Shown here: positions 34,652 through 43,040 of the stretch, piece after piece | How positions within the stretch are numbered: the first letter of the stretch is position 1 | How the letters are laid out: the number at the start of each line of letters is the position of its first letter | NCBI RefSeq assembly: GCF_021129155.1 | Contig: NZ_JAJOMC010000003.1 | Location: 1-64,000, forward strand | Source of the DNA: Arthrobacter sp. AK04 | Lineage (GTDB): Bacteria > Actinomycetota > Actinomycetes > Actinomycetales > Micrococcaceae | Direction: 5' to 3' | DNA length: 64,000 bases | Translations under genes and position numbers: made by a program | Notes under the pieces: model-generated | Databases searched by the model: none | Told to the model about the DNA's origin: nothing | What the model saw: the letters and a program-made list of their open reading frames with translations, nothing else

Positions 34652-35539
34652 GTGGCTGCAGTAATTCTTGGATGGAACCCCACCGCACCCGCACGCTGGG
34701 ACTACCGTGCCGCCGTCGACCTCCTGGCGGAGTCCGGAAGGTATCTGCAGCGCTGGAGCGCTGACCAGCCACTCAACGTCACCGCAGGAACTGAAGCCTG
34801 GCTGTTCGTCCAGGGAAGCAGCGACGCCGGCACCGGGCTGATCGGCCATGGGGTGGCCATGTCCGAGCCGTACCAGACGCTGCCCGGAGACAGCCCCGCA
34901 GAGTGGCACGTCAGCATCCTGTTCGACGCGCTGCTCCCCCTCGGTGAGCAGGTCCGCCATGATGCCCTCCGCGCAGGAGCCCCCGGGATTCCCTGGGGTG
35001 AGGCGATGAACCGCCCAGGCGTTGCCGTTCCTGGCCATGAGGAGCCGGGCCTTCGCCGTCTGTGGCGGGACCTCGGACCCGCGGCGACAGGTTTTCCGCA
35101 CGTTGTTTCGGGGACCTGCCCGCCGGAGACTGTCAGCACGCTCGATGTGAACCGCTATGAGCGGAACCCTGACGCCCGCCGGGTGTGCCTGGCTTTCCAT
35201 GGCACCTCCTGCGCTGCCTGCGGGTTTTCCTTCGAGGCCTTTTATGGCGACGCCGGCTCCGGGTCGATTGATGTACACCACGTGGTGCCGCCGGAGCTGC
35301 TTGGGAGCGGGTACCAGCTGGATCCCGTTGCCGACCTCGTGCCGCTGTGCCCCAACTGCCACTCCCTGGCACACTGCAGTGCCGGCCCGCCGCGCACCGT
35401 GTCTGAGCTCCGGCACATCATTTCCGCCTCCGGCCACCTGAGGGGCCAGGTGGTCAGCGACCTTGCCCTCCAAGCCCAGGACGATGCGCGGAGGATTCTT
35501 GAAGGACCGCCGGTTCACCGGCAGGAGCCCCGGGGTTAG
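34652..35539 (+). CDS. HNH endonuclease-domain protein
   Basis: The 295-residue protein has an N-terminal ~150-residue domain without recognised motif, then an HNH domain with CAACGFSFEAFYG, IDVHHVVPPELLG and DLVPLCPNCHSLAH: the paired CxxC zinc ribs and the H-H...N-x-H active site. It is probably a nuclease, related to restriction-like HNH proteins rather than the DUF222 group. GTG start at 34652 with GGGTGAGTA upstream. The end overlaps the convergent membrane-protein gene by four bases. Confidence 0.82.
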   Translation: MAAVILGWNPTAPARWDYRAAVDLLAESGRYLQRWSADQPLNVTAGTEAWLFVQGSSDAGTGLIGHGVAMSEPYQTLPGDSPAEWHVSILFDALLPLGEQVRHDALRAGAPGIPWGEAMNRPGVAVPGHEEPGLRRLWRDLGPAATGFPHVVSGTCPPETVSTLDVNRYERNPDARRVCLAFHGTSCAACGFSFEAFYGDAGSGSIDVHHVVPPELLGSGYQLDPVADLVPLCPNCHSLAHCSAGPPRTVSELRHIISASGHLRGQVVSDLALQAQDDARRILEGPPVHRQEPRG

Positions 35540-36258
35540 GTTGCCGGGCCTTCGCGCCGGAGGCGTCCAAGGGCGAGTGCGGCGCGCGCGTTGCCGGCAA
35601 GATGAACCAGGGCCGCGATCACCAGGAAGGCCACCAGTACCCGGGCAATGGAAGCCAGCGCAGCAGGCCAGCCGCCCTCGAGCGTGGGATCAAGGAAGTC
35701 GTAGACGTACCAGCCGTCCATGGAACCCCGCGCCCACGAAAAGATGAGGAAGGCCACCGGGTAGGCAAGCCACGCCAGGGGCCGCCACCAAGGGCCGCGC
35801 ACCGTCCTCGTGACCAGGAGCCAATCGAGGAGAACATACAGCGGAGCCAGGCGGTGGTGGGCCATCTGCGGCCAGTACAGGTCCCAGCTCCACCAGGGTT
35901 CACCCGGGGGCGCCACGAGGACAATGTAGATGAGTCCCGTCATCACCAGGTACAGGACAAACGCGCCGAAGAGGTGGTCCCACCAACGCGGAAGCCTGGC
36001 CGCCGGCCATGCCGCCGATGCGATCAGCAGGAGCCCGAGGCCGAGGTTCGCCTGGACGGTGAATTCCGAATACAGCTGGAAGATGTCGACGTCGTTGCCC
36101 GGCATGGTTGCATCGTAGGTCTTCTGCACGAGGGCAGCGAGCACGAACCCGCCTACCAGCAGCCGGACCACCCTGACCCACGGGCTGTCCGGGTGCAGGG
36201 CGCTGCCCGCGTCACGGTGATGCTCCTCCAGGGGAACCAACTTGCGTGGGCTGCTCAT
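35536..36258 (-). CDS. Pr6Pr-family membrane protein
   Basis: The 240-residue protein has six predicted membrane helices (WVRVVRLLVGGFVLAALVQ, LGLGLLLIASAAW, FGAFVLYLVMTGLIYIVLVA, LAPLYVLLDWLLV, LAWLAYPVAFLIFSWARG, IARVLVAFLVIAALVHL). The loops FSEFTV-like LYSEFTVQANL and HHRLAPLY, with DGWYVYDFLDP, match the Pr6Pr (FAR-17a/AIG1-like) family in actinobacteria. Function unknown. ATG at 36258 chosen; a longer in-frame start at 36300 lacks support. Confidence 0.8.
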   Translation of the reverse strand: MSSPRKLVPLEEHHRDAGSALHPDSPWVRVVRLLVGGFVLAALVQKTYDATMPGNDVDIFQLYSEFTVQANLGLGLLLIASAAWPAARLPRWWDHLFGAFVLYLVMTGLIYIVLVAPPGEPWWSWDLYWPQMAHHRLAPLYVLLDWLLVTRTVRGPWWRPLAWLAYPVAFLIFSWARGSMDGWYVYDFLDPTLEGGWPAALASIARVLVAFLVIAALVHLAGNARAALALGRLRREGPAT

Positions 36259-36312
36259 TCGCAAAGTGTTGCACGCCAGGTACGTCCCTGCGCAGGGCAC
36301 AAAGACCGTCTG

Positions 36313-36816
36313 TCAGCGGCTTTCAACTGCTTTAACCGTCATGTCCCGCATTCCGCTGTAGGCCATGGCGGCCCCCGCCAGGAATATGAGGACCGCAAGG
36401 TAAACCGGGCCCAGGTGTCCCAGCGTTGCCAGGCCCCACGGGTAGTGCGCCGGGAGGGACACCGCGAGGCTGGCGGCCGTGACGGTGACGGTTGCGGCGA
36501 AGGCCCACCGTTCCCCCCGCCGCACCCCGAACCAGGACAACGCTGCGATAGCCAGCCCGGTGGCAGCGATGAAGCCGCTGAGCGCAATGTGCAGGTGGCT
36601 GATGTAGTGGGACAGCTGGGGGCTGAACGCCTGGACCTCCGCCCTGCCCTTGTCCACCTGTTCGGGGCCGATGCCCAACTCCAGGAAGGCGCCCGAGAAG
36701 TTGAGTGCCAGGAAGACTGCGGCGTACCCCACGAAGGCCAGCCCGGCGAGTGCCATCAGGGCGGCTCCGGCCCGGAGCCGCGACTGCTGTGCGGAAGTAG
36801 TTTGGATGGCAGGCAC
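36313..36816 (-). CDS. Conserved membrane protein, unknown function
   Basis: The 167-residue protein has four hydrophobic segments (AALMALAGLAFVGYAAVFLAL, LHIALSGFIAATGLAIAALSWFG, WAFAATVTVTAASLAVSL, LGPVYLAVLIFLAGAAMAY) with a central loop GIGPEQVDKGRAEVQAFSPQLSHYISHLH. No family recognised. GTG at 36816 has AGAGGGGG at good spacing. A strong DosR-type box lies at 36927, about 117 bp upstream. Confidence 0.68.
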   Translation of the reverse strand: MPAIQTTSAQQSRLRAGAALMALAGLAFVGYAAVFLALNFSGAFLELGIGPEQVDKGRAEVQAFSPQLSHYISHLHIALSGFIAATGLAIAALSWFGVRRGERWAFAATVTVTAASLAVSLPAHYPWGLATLGHLGPVYLAVLIFLAGAAMAYSGMRDMTVKAVESR

Positions 36817-36926
36817 GGCCGCCACCCCCTCTCTGATGCACGTCCTTCTTTGATGAGAGTCCCCTGTTCTATGCCTGTCAAGGGAAATTTTCTGGGAAGA
36901 CGCGGGCTGGCTTACCCCGGGGAAAA

Positions 36927-36940
36927 GGGCCTTTGGTCCC
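36927..36940. promoter_or_regulatory. Orphan DosR-type box between membrane-protein gene and lacI
   Basis: GGGCCTTTGGTCCC is one of the best palindromes in the window, but I see no NANNNT hexamer exactly 23 bp away on either side. It could act on the leftward membrane-protein gene or repress/activate the LacI locus. Confidence 0.45.
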
Positions 36941-36981
36941 CGTCTGCGCGAAGTAGCCGGCAGCGGAATCCGCGAGAAAGC

Positions 36982-37011
36982 TTGACGGGCGCAAAACGTT
37001 TTGCATATAGT
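36982..37011 (+). promoter_or_regulatory. lacI promoter
   Basis: TTGACG (36982-36987) and TATAGT (37006-37011) are separated by 18 bp. The first LacI operator fills the spacer and the second lies just downstream of the expected start site. Confidence 0.75.
36992..37003. promoter_or_regulatory. LacI-family operator O1
   Basis: CAAAACGTTTTG is a perfect palindrome with the central CG typical of LacI-family sites, extended by one matched base on each side (GCAAAACGTTTTGC, 36991-37004). It lies between -35 and -10. Confidence 0.85.
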
Positions 37012-37026
37012 GATGCAAGCAACATA

Positions 37027-37038
37027 CAAAACGTTTTG
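37027..37038. promoter_or_regulatory. LacI-family operator O2
   Basis: A second identical CAAAACGTTTTG is centred 35 bp from O1, between the predicted transcription start and the lacI ATG. Confidence 0.85.
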
Positions 37039-37054
37039 CAAAGGAACGAAGTCA

Positions 37055-38077
37055 ATGGCGACAAAGGTAAACATCCGGGACGTGGCGAAAGCCGCAGGCG
37101 TCTCCGTGACCACTGTGTCGCACGCCCTGAGTGAAGCGCACAGCTCCCGGGTCAACGCCCGGACCGTGGAGCACATCAAGGCCGTGGCCGGCGATCTCGG
37201 CTACGCCCCGAACCGGCTGGCAAGCGGGCTGCGCAACCAGCGCTCCCAGATCCTTGGCCTTGTCAGCGACGAAATCACCACCACCCCTTTTGCCGGCGCC
37301 ATGATCCAGGGGGCGCAGGACGCCGCCTCCGAACACGGGCACCTGCTGATGGTGGTCAACTCCGGCCTGGACAACGAACTCGAGCGCCAAGAGATCCGGG
37401 CACTGCAGCAGCACCAGGTGGACGGCATCATCTTCGCGCGCATGTTCAACCAGCAGGTATCCGTCCCCGAGGAGCTCCGGGCAGTGCCCACCATCGTGCT
37501 GGATGCCACCTCGGACAACCCCGGGCTGTCCTCCGTGGTGCCGGACGAGTTCGGCGCCGGCGACTCCGCCGCCGAGCTGCTGGTCGCGGCCGGGCACCGC
37601 AGGATCGCCATGATCAACAACGAGGACGATATTCCGGCCGCCCACGGGCGGCTCGCAGGCTTCCGGGCAGGCCTGGACCGCCACGGGCTCCGGCTGCCCG
37701 CGGAGTTCCTGGTTGCGGGCCATCCCAGCACAGCGGGCGGGCGGGAAGCGGCGCTGGACCTGCTGTCAAGGACGGAGCGTCCCACCGCGCTGTTCTGCTT
37801 CAACGACCAGATGGCCATGGGCGCGTACCAGGCCGCCGGCCACCTCGGCCTTCGCGTCCCGGACGATATTTCCGTGGTCGGCGTGGACAACCTTGAACTC
37901 ATCGCCGATGGGCTCTGGCCGGGCCTGTCCACCATGGCACTCCCCCACTACGAGATGGGCCGGTGGGCTGTCCTGAAGCTCCTCAACGAACTCGAAAACC
38001 CCGAAGCGCCCCGGACCCACGAAAAAATCCCCTGCCCTCTGGTTGAGCGGCAGTCCGTCGCTCCGCCCAAGGGCTGA
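37055..38077 (+). CDS. LacI-family transcriptional regulator of the fructan locus
   Basis: The 340-residue protein has an N-terminal HTH and hinge: NIRDVAKAAGVSVTTVSHALS, RVNARTVEHIKAVAGDLGYAPNRLASGL. A periplasmic-binding-like sensor domain follows (LGLVSDEITTTPFAGAMIQGAQDAA, VDGIIFARMF, HRRIAMINNEDD, ALFCFNDQMAMGAYQAAG). ATG at 37055 has AAAGGA nine bases upstream. Two operators cover its promoter, so it is autoregulated. The ligand is presumably sucrose, a fructo-oligosaccharide or a derivative, inferred from the downstream GH32 gene. Confidence 0.92.
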   Translation: MATKVNIRDVAKAAGVSVTTVSHALSEAHSSRVNARTVEHIKAVAGDLGYAPNRLASGLRNQRSQILGLVSDEITTTPFAGAMIQGAQDAASEHGHLLMVVNSGLDNELERQEIRALQQHQVDGIIFARMFNQQVSVPEELRAVPTIVLDATSDNPGLSSVVPDEFGAGDSAAELLVAAGHRRIAMINNEDDIPAAHGRLAGFRAGLDRHGLRLPAEFLVAGHPSTAGGREAALDLLSRTERPTALFCFNDQMAMGAYQAAGHLGLRVPDDISVVGVDNLELIADGLWPGLSTMALPHYEMGRWAVLKLLNELENPEAPRTHEKIPCPLVERQSVAPPKG

Positions 38078-38131
38078 CCGGCAGCCGGCCCAGCTACAGG
38101 CCTGGCCACACTCCACCTCCCCCACAAAAAC

Positions 38132-38163
38132 GGGAACGCAGCCGTTGCAGCGGCCGCGTTCCC
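38132..38163. terminator. Hairpin after lacI
   Basis: GGGAACGC-A-GCCG pairs with CGGC-C-GCGTTCCC around TTGCAG. It lies between lacI and the solute-binding protein gene and may limit read-through. I see no separate operator or clear promoter in 38164-38213. Confidence 0.65.
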
Positions 38164-38213
38164 TGCAGGACCCAATCAATCCCTCCACCCTGTCCAAGTA
38201 GAAAGACCGACCC

Positions 38214-39506
38214 ATGAACAAGAAGCTCACCAGGATCCTGGCGACCAGCATAGCCGCTGCCGCCCTCACCGCCACCCTCGCCGGCTGCGGCAAAGGCAGC
38301 GCCTCCTCTTCCACGGAAGGATCCGGCGAAATTGCCCTGTGGACCCACAACGCCGGGAATCCGGAGGAGCTGGCCGCGGTGCAGGGAATCGTCGATTCCT
38401 ACAACAGCAGCCAGGACAACGTGAAGATCAAGGTCCAGGCCTTCCCCCAGGACTCCTACAACGACTCCGTGGTCTCCGCGGCCGCCGCCGGCAACCTCCC
38501 CTGCATTGTGGACATCGACGGCCCGAACGTGCCCAACTGGGCATGGGCCGGGTACCTGGAGCCCCTCGAACTGGGCACGGACCTATCCAAGCACCTGCCC
38601 AGCACAGTGGCTGAATGGGATGGAAAGCCCTACGCCGTGGGCTACTACGACGTCGCCCTGGCCATGATGGCCCGCGCTTCAGACCTGGAGGCGGCGGGTG
38701 TCCGGGTTGCCACGATTGAACAGCCCTGGACCAAGGAAGAGTTCCAGGATGCCCTCAGCAAGCTCAAGGCCCTGGGCAAGTGGGAGCACCCGCTGGACCT
38801 CGGCACGGCCGGCACCGGTGAATGGCTCCCGTACGCCTACTCCCCCTTCCTGCAGTCCTTTGGCGGCGACCTGGTGAACCGCGACGGTTTCCAGAGTGCC
38901 GAGGGTGAGCTGAACGGTGACGAAGCAGTGGAGTGGGCCAACTGGTTCCACGGGCTTACCGACGAAGGGTTCATGGCCAAGAAGAGCGGCAAGGATTCCA
39001 CCCAGGACTTCCTGAACAACAAGAGCGCCATCGTGTACACGGGCTCATGGGCTGGGGAGAAGGCCAAGGAGGCCCTCGGTGACGACCTTGTGGTCATGCC
39101 GCCGGTTGACCTCGGCCAGGGCCCGAAGATCGGCGGCGCATCCTGGCAGTGGGGCGTCACCAGCGGCTGCACCGATACCGGCGCAGCCATGGACTACCTG
39201 GCGTACTCGCTGAAGCCGGAGAACATCGCCGCGGTGGCCAAGGCCACCGGCGCCATTCCGGCCAGCGAGGAGGCTGCGGCCCAGATTCCCAGCTTTGCCG
39301 AGGGCGGCGCCAACCGGATCTTCATGGACTTCTCCCGGGAATACGCCGTCATGCGTCCTGAAACACCCGCCTACCCCTTCATCGCCACCGAGTTCGGCAA
39401 AGCCACCCAGGACATCCTGAACGGGGCGGACCCCCAGTCCACGCTGGACAGCGCCGTGAAGGCGATCGACGCCAACATCAAGTCCAACGGCGGCTACAAG
39501 AACTAG
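38214..39506 (+). CDS. ABC transporter solute-binding lipoprotein (oligosaccharide, family 1)
   Basis: The 430-residue protein has a lipoprotein signal (KKLTRILATSIAAAALTATLAGC, lipobox LAGC with Cys24) and then an extracellular family 1 binding protein with IALWTHNAGNPEEL, VDSYNSSQDNVKIKV, PCIVDIDGPNVPNWAWAGYLEPL and a late EFGKATQDILNGADPQSTLD segment. It captures the sugar outside the membrane for the two permeases downstream. The GH32 gene in the same operon points to sucrose or fructo-oligosaccharides. Confidence 0.93.
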   Translation: MNKKLTRILATSIAAAALTATLAGCGKGSASSSTEGSGEIALWTHNAGNPEELAAVQGIVDSYNSSQDNVKIKVQAFPQDSYNDSVVSAAAAGNLPCIVDIDGPNVPNWAWAGYLEPLELGTDLSKHLPSTVAEWDGKPYAVGYYDVALAMMARASDLEAAGVRVATIEQPWTKEEFQDALSKLKALGKWEHPLDLGTAGTGEWLPYAYSPFLQSFGGDLVNRDGFQSAEGELNGDEAVEWANWFHGLTDEGFMAKKSGKDSTQDFLNNKSAIVYTGSWAGEKAKEALGDDLVVMPPVDLGQGPKIGGASWQWGVTSGCTDTGAAMDYLAYSLKPENIAAVAKATGAIPASEEAAAQIPSFAEGGANRIFMDFSREYAVMRPETPAYPFIATEFGKATQDILNGADPQSTLDSAVKAIDANIKSNGGYKN

Positions 39507-39519
39507 CCGGAGCACGGCC

Positions 39520-39566
39520 GGGGGGGGGGGGCCGCCCCCCCCCCCGCCCCCCCCCCCCCCGCCCCC
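39520..39566. repeat. G12 / C11 / C14 homopolymer hairpin between binding protein and permease genes
   Basis: The stretch reads 12 G, CC, G, 11 C, G, 14 C, G, 5 C. The G-run can pair with either C-run to give a very stable stem just after the binding-protein stop codon. Such intergenic stems often hold downstream permease expression lower than binding protein. Run lengths of this kind are also error-prone in sequencing, so the exact sequence is doubtful. Confidence 0.8.
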
Positions 39567-39588
39567 AGCCCGACCTACGGAGACCCCC

Positions 39589-40566
39589 ATGGCAACTGCT
39601 TCCCTTCCCACACGCCCAAGTCCAGCCACCCCTGAAACTGCCCTGCCGCCGTCGAACGCGAAAGGCAAGGCCCCCAAGGCCCACAGCCGCCCCGGCTTCC
39701 GCCGCGAGCAGCTGAGCGGGTGGGGCATGATCGCCCCGGCGGCAGTGCTGCTGCTGGCCTTCATCTTCATCCCGGCCATCCTCGGCTTCGGCCTGGCCTT
39801 CACCAACGCACGGCTAATCTCGCCCCGTCCGGTCGAGTTCGTGGGCGTGGACAACTTCGCCCGCCTCTTCTCGGACCCCACGTTCTACCGGGCCCTGCTC
39901 AACGTCGCCTACTTCACGGTGGTGATTGTGCCGGTGCAGTCCGGCCTGGCCCTGGTGATGGCGCTGTTGATCAACAAGAAGTTCCGTGGCGTCAATTTCT
40001 TCCGCACCGTGTACTTCCTGCCCGTGGTCACCTCCATGGTGGTGGTGTCGCTGCTGTGGCTGTTCATGTACCGCAAGGACGGCCTGATCAACGAGATCCT
40101 CTCCGCGGTCAGCTTCGGCCTGATCGACGGCCCGGACTGGCTCGGTGACCCGAACACGGCAATGCCGGCCATCATCATCCTGTCCATCTGGCAGGCGGCC
40201 GGCTTCCACATGATCATCTGGCTGGCCGGGCTCCAGGGCATCTCCGGCGAACTGTACGAGGCCTCGCAGCTGGACGGCACCAGCCGCTGGCAGCAGTTCC
40301 GCTACGTCACCTGGCCCGGACTCTTCCACACCCGCAGCCTGGTCCTGGTGACCATCACCATCCAGGCCCTGGGCCTCTTCGACCAGATCAGCGTGATGAC
40401 CCAGGGCGGCCCGATGGACTCGACCACCACCATCATTTACGAGGCTGTCCAGTCCGGCTACCGGCAGCAGGAAACCTCCTACGCCTCCGCGATCTCGCTG
40501 GTGTTCTTCGTCCTTGTGCTGATCGTCTCCGCGGTGCAGCGCCACCTCACGCGGGAGAAAGACTGA
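39589..40566 (+). CDS. Carbohydrate ABC transporter permease (MalF type)
   Basis: The 325-residue protein has a Pro/Ala-rich cytosolic N-terminus of ~45 residues, then six membrane helices beginning GMIAPAAVLLLAFIFIPAIL. The EAA loop, which contacts the ATPase, reads YEASQLDGTSRWQQFRYVTWPGL. The second subunit follows one base after the stop. The locus lacks an ATP-binding subunit, as is usual for actinobacterial sugar systems using a shared MsiK-type ATPase. Confidence 0.93.
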   Translation: MATASLPTRPSPATPETALPPSNAKGKAPKAHSRPGFRREQLSGWGMIAPAAVLLLAFIFIPAILGFGLAFTNARLISPRPVEFVGVDNFARLFSDPTFYRALLNVAYFTVVIVPVQSGLALVMALLINKKFRGVNFFRTVYFLPVVTSMVVVSLLWLFMYRKDGLINEILSAVSFGLIDGPDWLGDPNTAMPAIIILSIWQAAGFHMIIWLAGLQGISGELYEASQLDGTSRWQQFRYVTWPGLFHTRSLVLVTITIQALGLFDQISVMTQGGPMDSTTTIIYEAVQSGYRQQETSYASAISLVFFVLVLIVSAVQRHLTREKD

Positions 40567-40567
40567 C

Positions 40568-41446
40568 ATGAAAAACCAACTGTTCCTGAAAGACGCGGGC
40601 ACCATGCTGGTGCGCATCCTCTTCGCCGTCGTCGCCGCGTTCCCCATCGTCTTTATGCTGGTGTCCTCGCTCAAGCCGGACCAGCAGATCTTCGGCGACA
40701 TGTCCTCCCTGGCCGCGTTCCTGCCGGTGGGCAACATTTCCTTCGACAACTACGCAGCCGTGTTCGACCGCGTCCCGGCCGCACGCTTCCTGCTCAACTC
40801 CGTGGGCGTCTCCGCCGTCACGGTCATCCTGGGCATCTTCGTCAACAGCCTTTGCGCCTTCGCCCTGTCCCGTATGCAGGTCCGCGGCAAGAAGATCGTG
40901 TTCACAGCGATCCTGGCCACTCTGATTGTTCCCTTCCAGACCCTGGCCCTGCCGCTGGTGTGGTGGGTCAACCAGCTCCCCTACTTCGAGCTGAACGGCT
41001 TCAGCCTTGAATTCTCCAAGGGCTGGCTGGACACCTACCAGGTCCAGATCATCCCGTTCATCGCCAACGCCTTCTCGATCTACCTGTTCCACCAGTACTT
41101 CGAGTCCATTCCCAAGGAACTGGACGAGGCCGCCCGGATCGACGGCGCCGGCTGGTTCAAGATCTACCGCCAGGTGGTCATGCCGCTGTCCGGTCCGGCC
41201 ACCGCCACCGTGGCGATCCTGACGTTCCTGCCGGCCTGGAACTCCTACCTCTGGCCGCTGATGGTGGTCCAGTCGGAAGAGCTGCGCCCGGTGATGATCG
41301 GCATCCAGTACTTCTTCCAGCTGAACGTCTCATGGGGCGAAGTCATGGCGTACGCGTCGCTCATCACCGTTCCGGTGGTGGTGCTCTTCATCGCCTTCCA
41401 GCGTTCCTTCGTCAACAGCATCGCCTCCAGCGGCGTGAAGGGCTGA
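40568..41446 (+). CDS. Carbohydrate ABC transporter permease (MalG type)
   Basis: The 292-residue protein has six membrane helices and EAA loop DEAARIDGAGWFKIYRQVVMPLSGP. It pairs with the upstream permease to form the channel. The segment MVVQSEELRPVMIGIQYF is typical of the MalG branch. It ends two bases before the GH32 start. Confidence 0.93.
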   Translation: MKNQLFLKDAGTMLVRILFAVVAAFPIVFMLVSSLKPDQQIFGDMSSLAAFLPVGNISFDNYAAVFDRVPAARFLLNSVGVSAVTVILGIFVNSLCAFALSRMQVRGKKIVFTAILATLIVPFQTLALPLVWWVNQLPYFELNGFSLEFSKGWLDTYQVQIIPFIANAFSIYLFHQYFESIPKELDEAARIDGAGWFKIYRQVVMPLSGPATATVAILTFLPAWNSYLWPLMVVQSEELRPVMIGIQYFFQLNVSWGEVMAYASLITVPVVVLFIAFQRSFVNSIASSGVKG

Positions 41447-41448
41447 GC

Positions 41449-43002
41449 ATGAATGTATTGACGACGGCGGCCGGGGCGCCGTCCGCTTCCACCACAGGGA
41501 GCGCCGCCAGTTCCGCCAGTTCCGCGGCGGACCCGTTCCGGCCCGAGTGGCACTTCACCTCCGAACGGAACTGGCTGAACGATCCCAACGGGCTGGTGTA
41601 CCTGAACGGCACCTACCACCTCTTCTACCAGCACAACCCGTTCGGCCCGGAGTGGGGCAACATGTCCTGGGGCCATGCCACCTCCCGGGACCTGCTCCGT
41701 TGGGAAGAGCAGCCGGTGGCCATCCCGTGCGACGAGCGTGAGGCAATCTTTTCCGGGTCGGCCGTGTTTGACGAGCACAACACCAGCGGGCTGGGCTCTG
41801 CCGGCACTCCTCCGCTGGTGGCCATTTACACCAGCGCCCACAGTGGCGCCTCGCCGCTGGCCGGCCGCCAGGCGCAGTCGCTGGCCTACAGCCTCGACGA
41901 GGGCACCACCTGGACCAAGTACTCCGGCAATCCCGTCCTGGACCGCGCGTCCGCTGACTTCCGGGACCCGAAGGTTTTTTGGTACGACGGCGGTGCCGGC
42001 AGTTACTGGGTAATGGTCGCCGTTGAGGCGGTGGAGCGCCAGGTGGTCCTGTACAAGTCGGCGGACCTTAAGAACTGGGAGCACCTCAGCACGTTCGGAC
42101 CTGCCAACGCCACCGGCGGGGTCTGGGAGTGCCCGGACCTCTTCGAGCTGCCCGTGGACGGGAATCCGGCGGACAGCCGGTGGGTCCTTATTGTGAACAT
42201 CAACCCCGGCGGCATCGCCGGCGGCTCGGCCGGGCAGTACTTCCTGGGAGAGTTCGACGGCGTGGCGTTCCGTTCCGACTCCAACGTCACCGAGGGCCTC
42301 CAACAGGACGGCAGTCTCATGCGGGAGTACGGCTGGCTGGACTGGGGCCGCGACTACTATGCTGCGGTCTCCTTCAGCGGGATCGCTGACGGCCGGCGGA
42401 TCATGATCGGCTGGATGAACAACTGGGACTATGCCGGCTCCACACCCACCGGCGGCTGGCGCAGTGCGATGTCGCTGCCGCGCGAGGTCTCGCTGGCACA
42501 GGTTGACGGGAAAGTGGTGCTTCGGCAAACGGCCATTGACCCGTTTGCCGGCCAGGAATCCCCGAGCTTCAGTCTGGGTCCGCAGGCCCTGGCATCTGGT
42601 GTCCTCGAGCTTCCGGCCTCAGCAGCCGTTGCCCGTATTGACGTCGAGTTCGAGCCGGGCACAGCAAACAGCGTGGGGCTGCTGGTCCGGGCTGGCGGAG
42701 CCGAACGTACCGTCCTCAGCTACGACGTGGAGGAGGGCATGCTCCGCCTGGACCGGCGGGAATCGGGAGAGGCGGGCTTCCACCACACCTTCCCTTCCGT
42801 TGAAGCCGTCGCCGTGCCGCTGCGGGATGGCCGCCTCCGGCTGAGGATCCATTTGGACCGCTGCTCCGTGGAGGTCTTCGCCCAGGACGGGCTCGCCACC
42901 ATCACGGACCTTGTGTTCCCTGCAGAGGCAAGCACGGCCCTGGCGGTCTTCGCGGAAGGTGAGGGCGCGCACCTCGTGGCGCTCGACGTCGTCGGACGCT
43001 GA
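41449..43002 (+). CDS. Glycoside hydrolase family 32 (beta-fructosidase), cytoplasmic
   Basis: The 517-residue protein has a five-blade propeller N-terminal domain with nucleophile motif NWLNDPNG (D45), FRDPKVF (transition-state stabiliser) and WECPDLF (acid/base Glu), followed by a GH32 C-terminal beta-sandwich (RLRIHLDRCSVEVFAQDG). A Ser/Ala-rich leader of ~28 residues is not a signal peptide. It therefore acts on imported sucrose, inulo- or levano-oligosaccharides, releasing fructose. It is the last gene of the operon, ended by a hairpin. Confidence 0.93.
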   Translation: MNVLTTAAGAPSASTTGSAASSASSAADPFRPEWHFTSERNWLNDPNGLVYLNGTYHLFYQHNPFGPEWGNMSWGHATSRDLLRWEEQPVAIPCDEREAIFSGSAVFDEHNTSGLGSAGTPPLVAIYTSAHSGASPLAGRQAQSLAYSLDEGTTWTKYSGNPVLDRASADFRDPKVFWYDGGAGSYWVMVAVEAVERQVVLYKSADLKNWEHLSTFGPANATGGVWECPDLFELPVDGNPADSRWVLIVNINPGGIAGGSAGQYFLGEFDGVAFRSDSNVTEGLQQDGSLMREYGWLDWGRDYYAAVSFSGIADGRRIMIGWMNNWDYAGSTPTGGWRSAMSLPREVSLAQVDGKVVLRQTAIDPFAGQESPSFSLGPQALASGVLELPASAAVARIDVEFEPGTANSVGLLVRAGGAERTVLSYDVEEGMLRLDRRESGEAGFHHTFPSVEAVAVPLRDGRLRLRIHLDRCSVEVFAQDGLATITDLVFPAEASTALAVFAEGEGAHLVALDVVGR

Positions 43003-43010
43003 AACGGGGA

Positions 43011-43035
43011 GGTGGTCCCGGTGTTCGGGACCGCC
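43011..43035. terminator. Hairpin terminator after the GH32 gene
   Basis: GGTGGTCCCG and CGGGACCGCC form a 10-bp stem (one G-U) with a GTGTT loop between convergent genes. Confidence 0.75.
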
Positions 43036-43040
43036 TGTCC

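Noticed and set aside
34652-35539. HNH endonuclease as evidence of a mobile element or restriction system
   Set aside because: No methylase, integrase, transposase or flanking repeats nearby.
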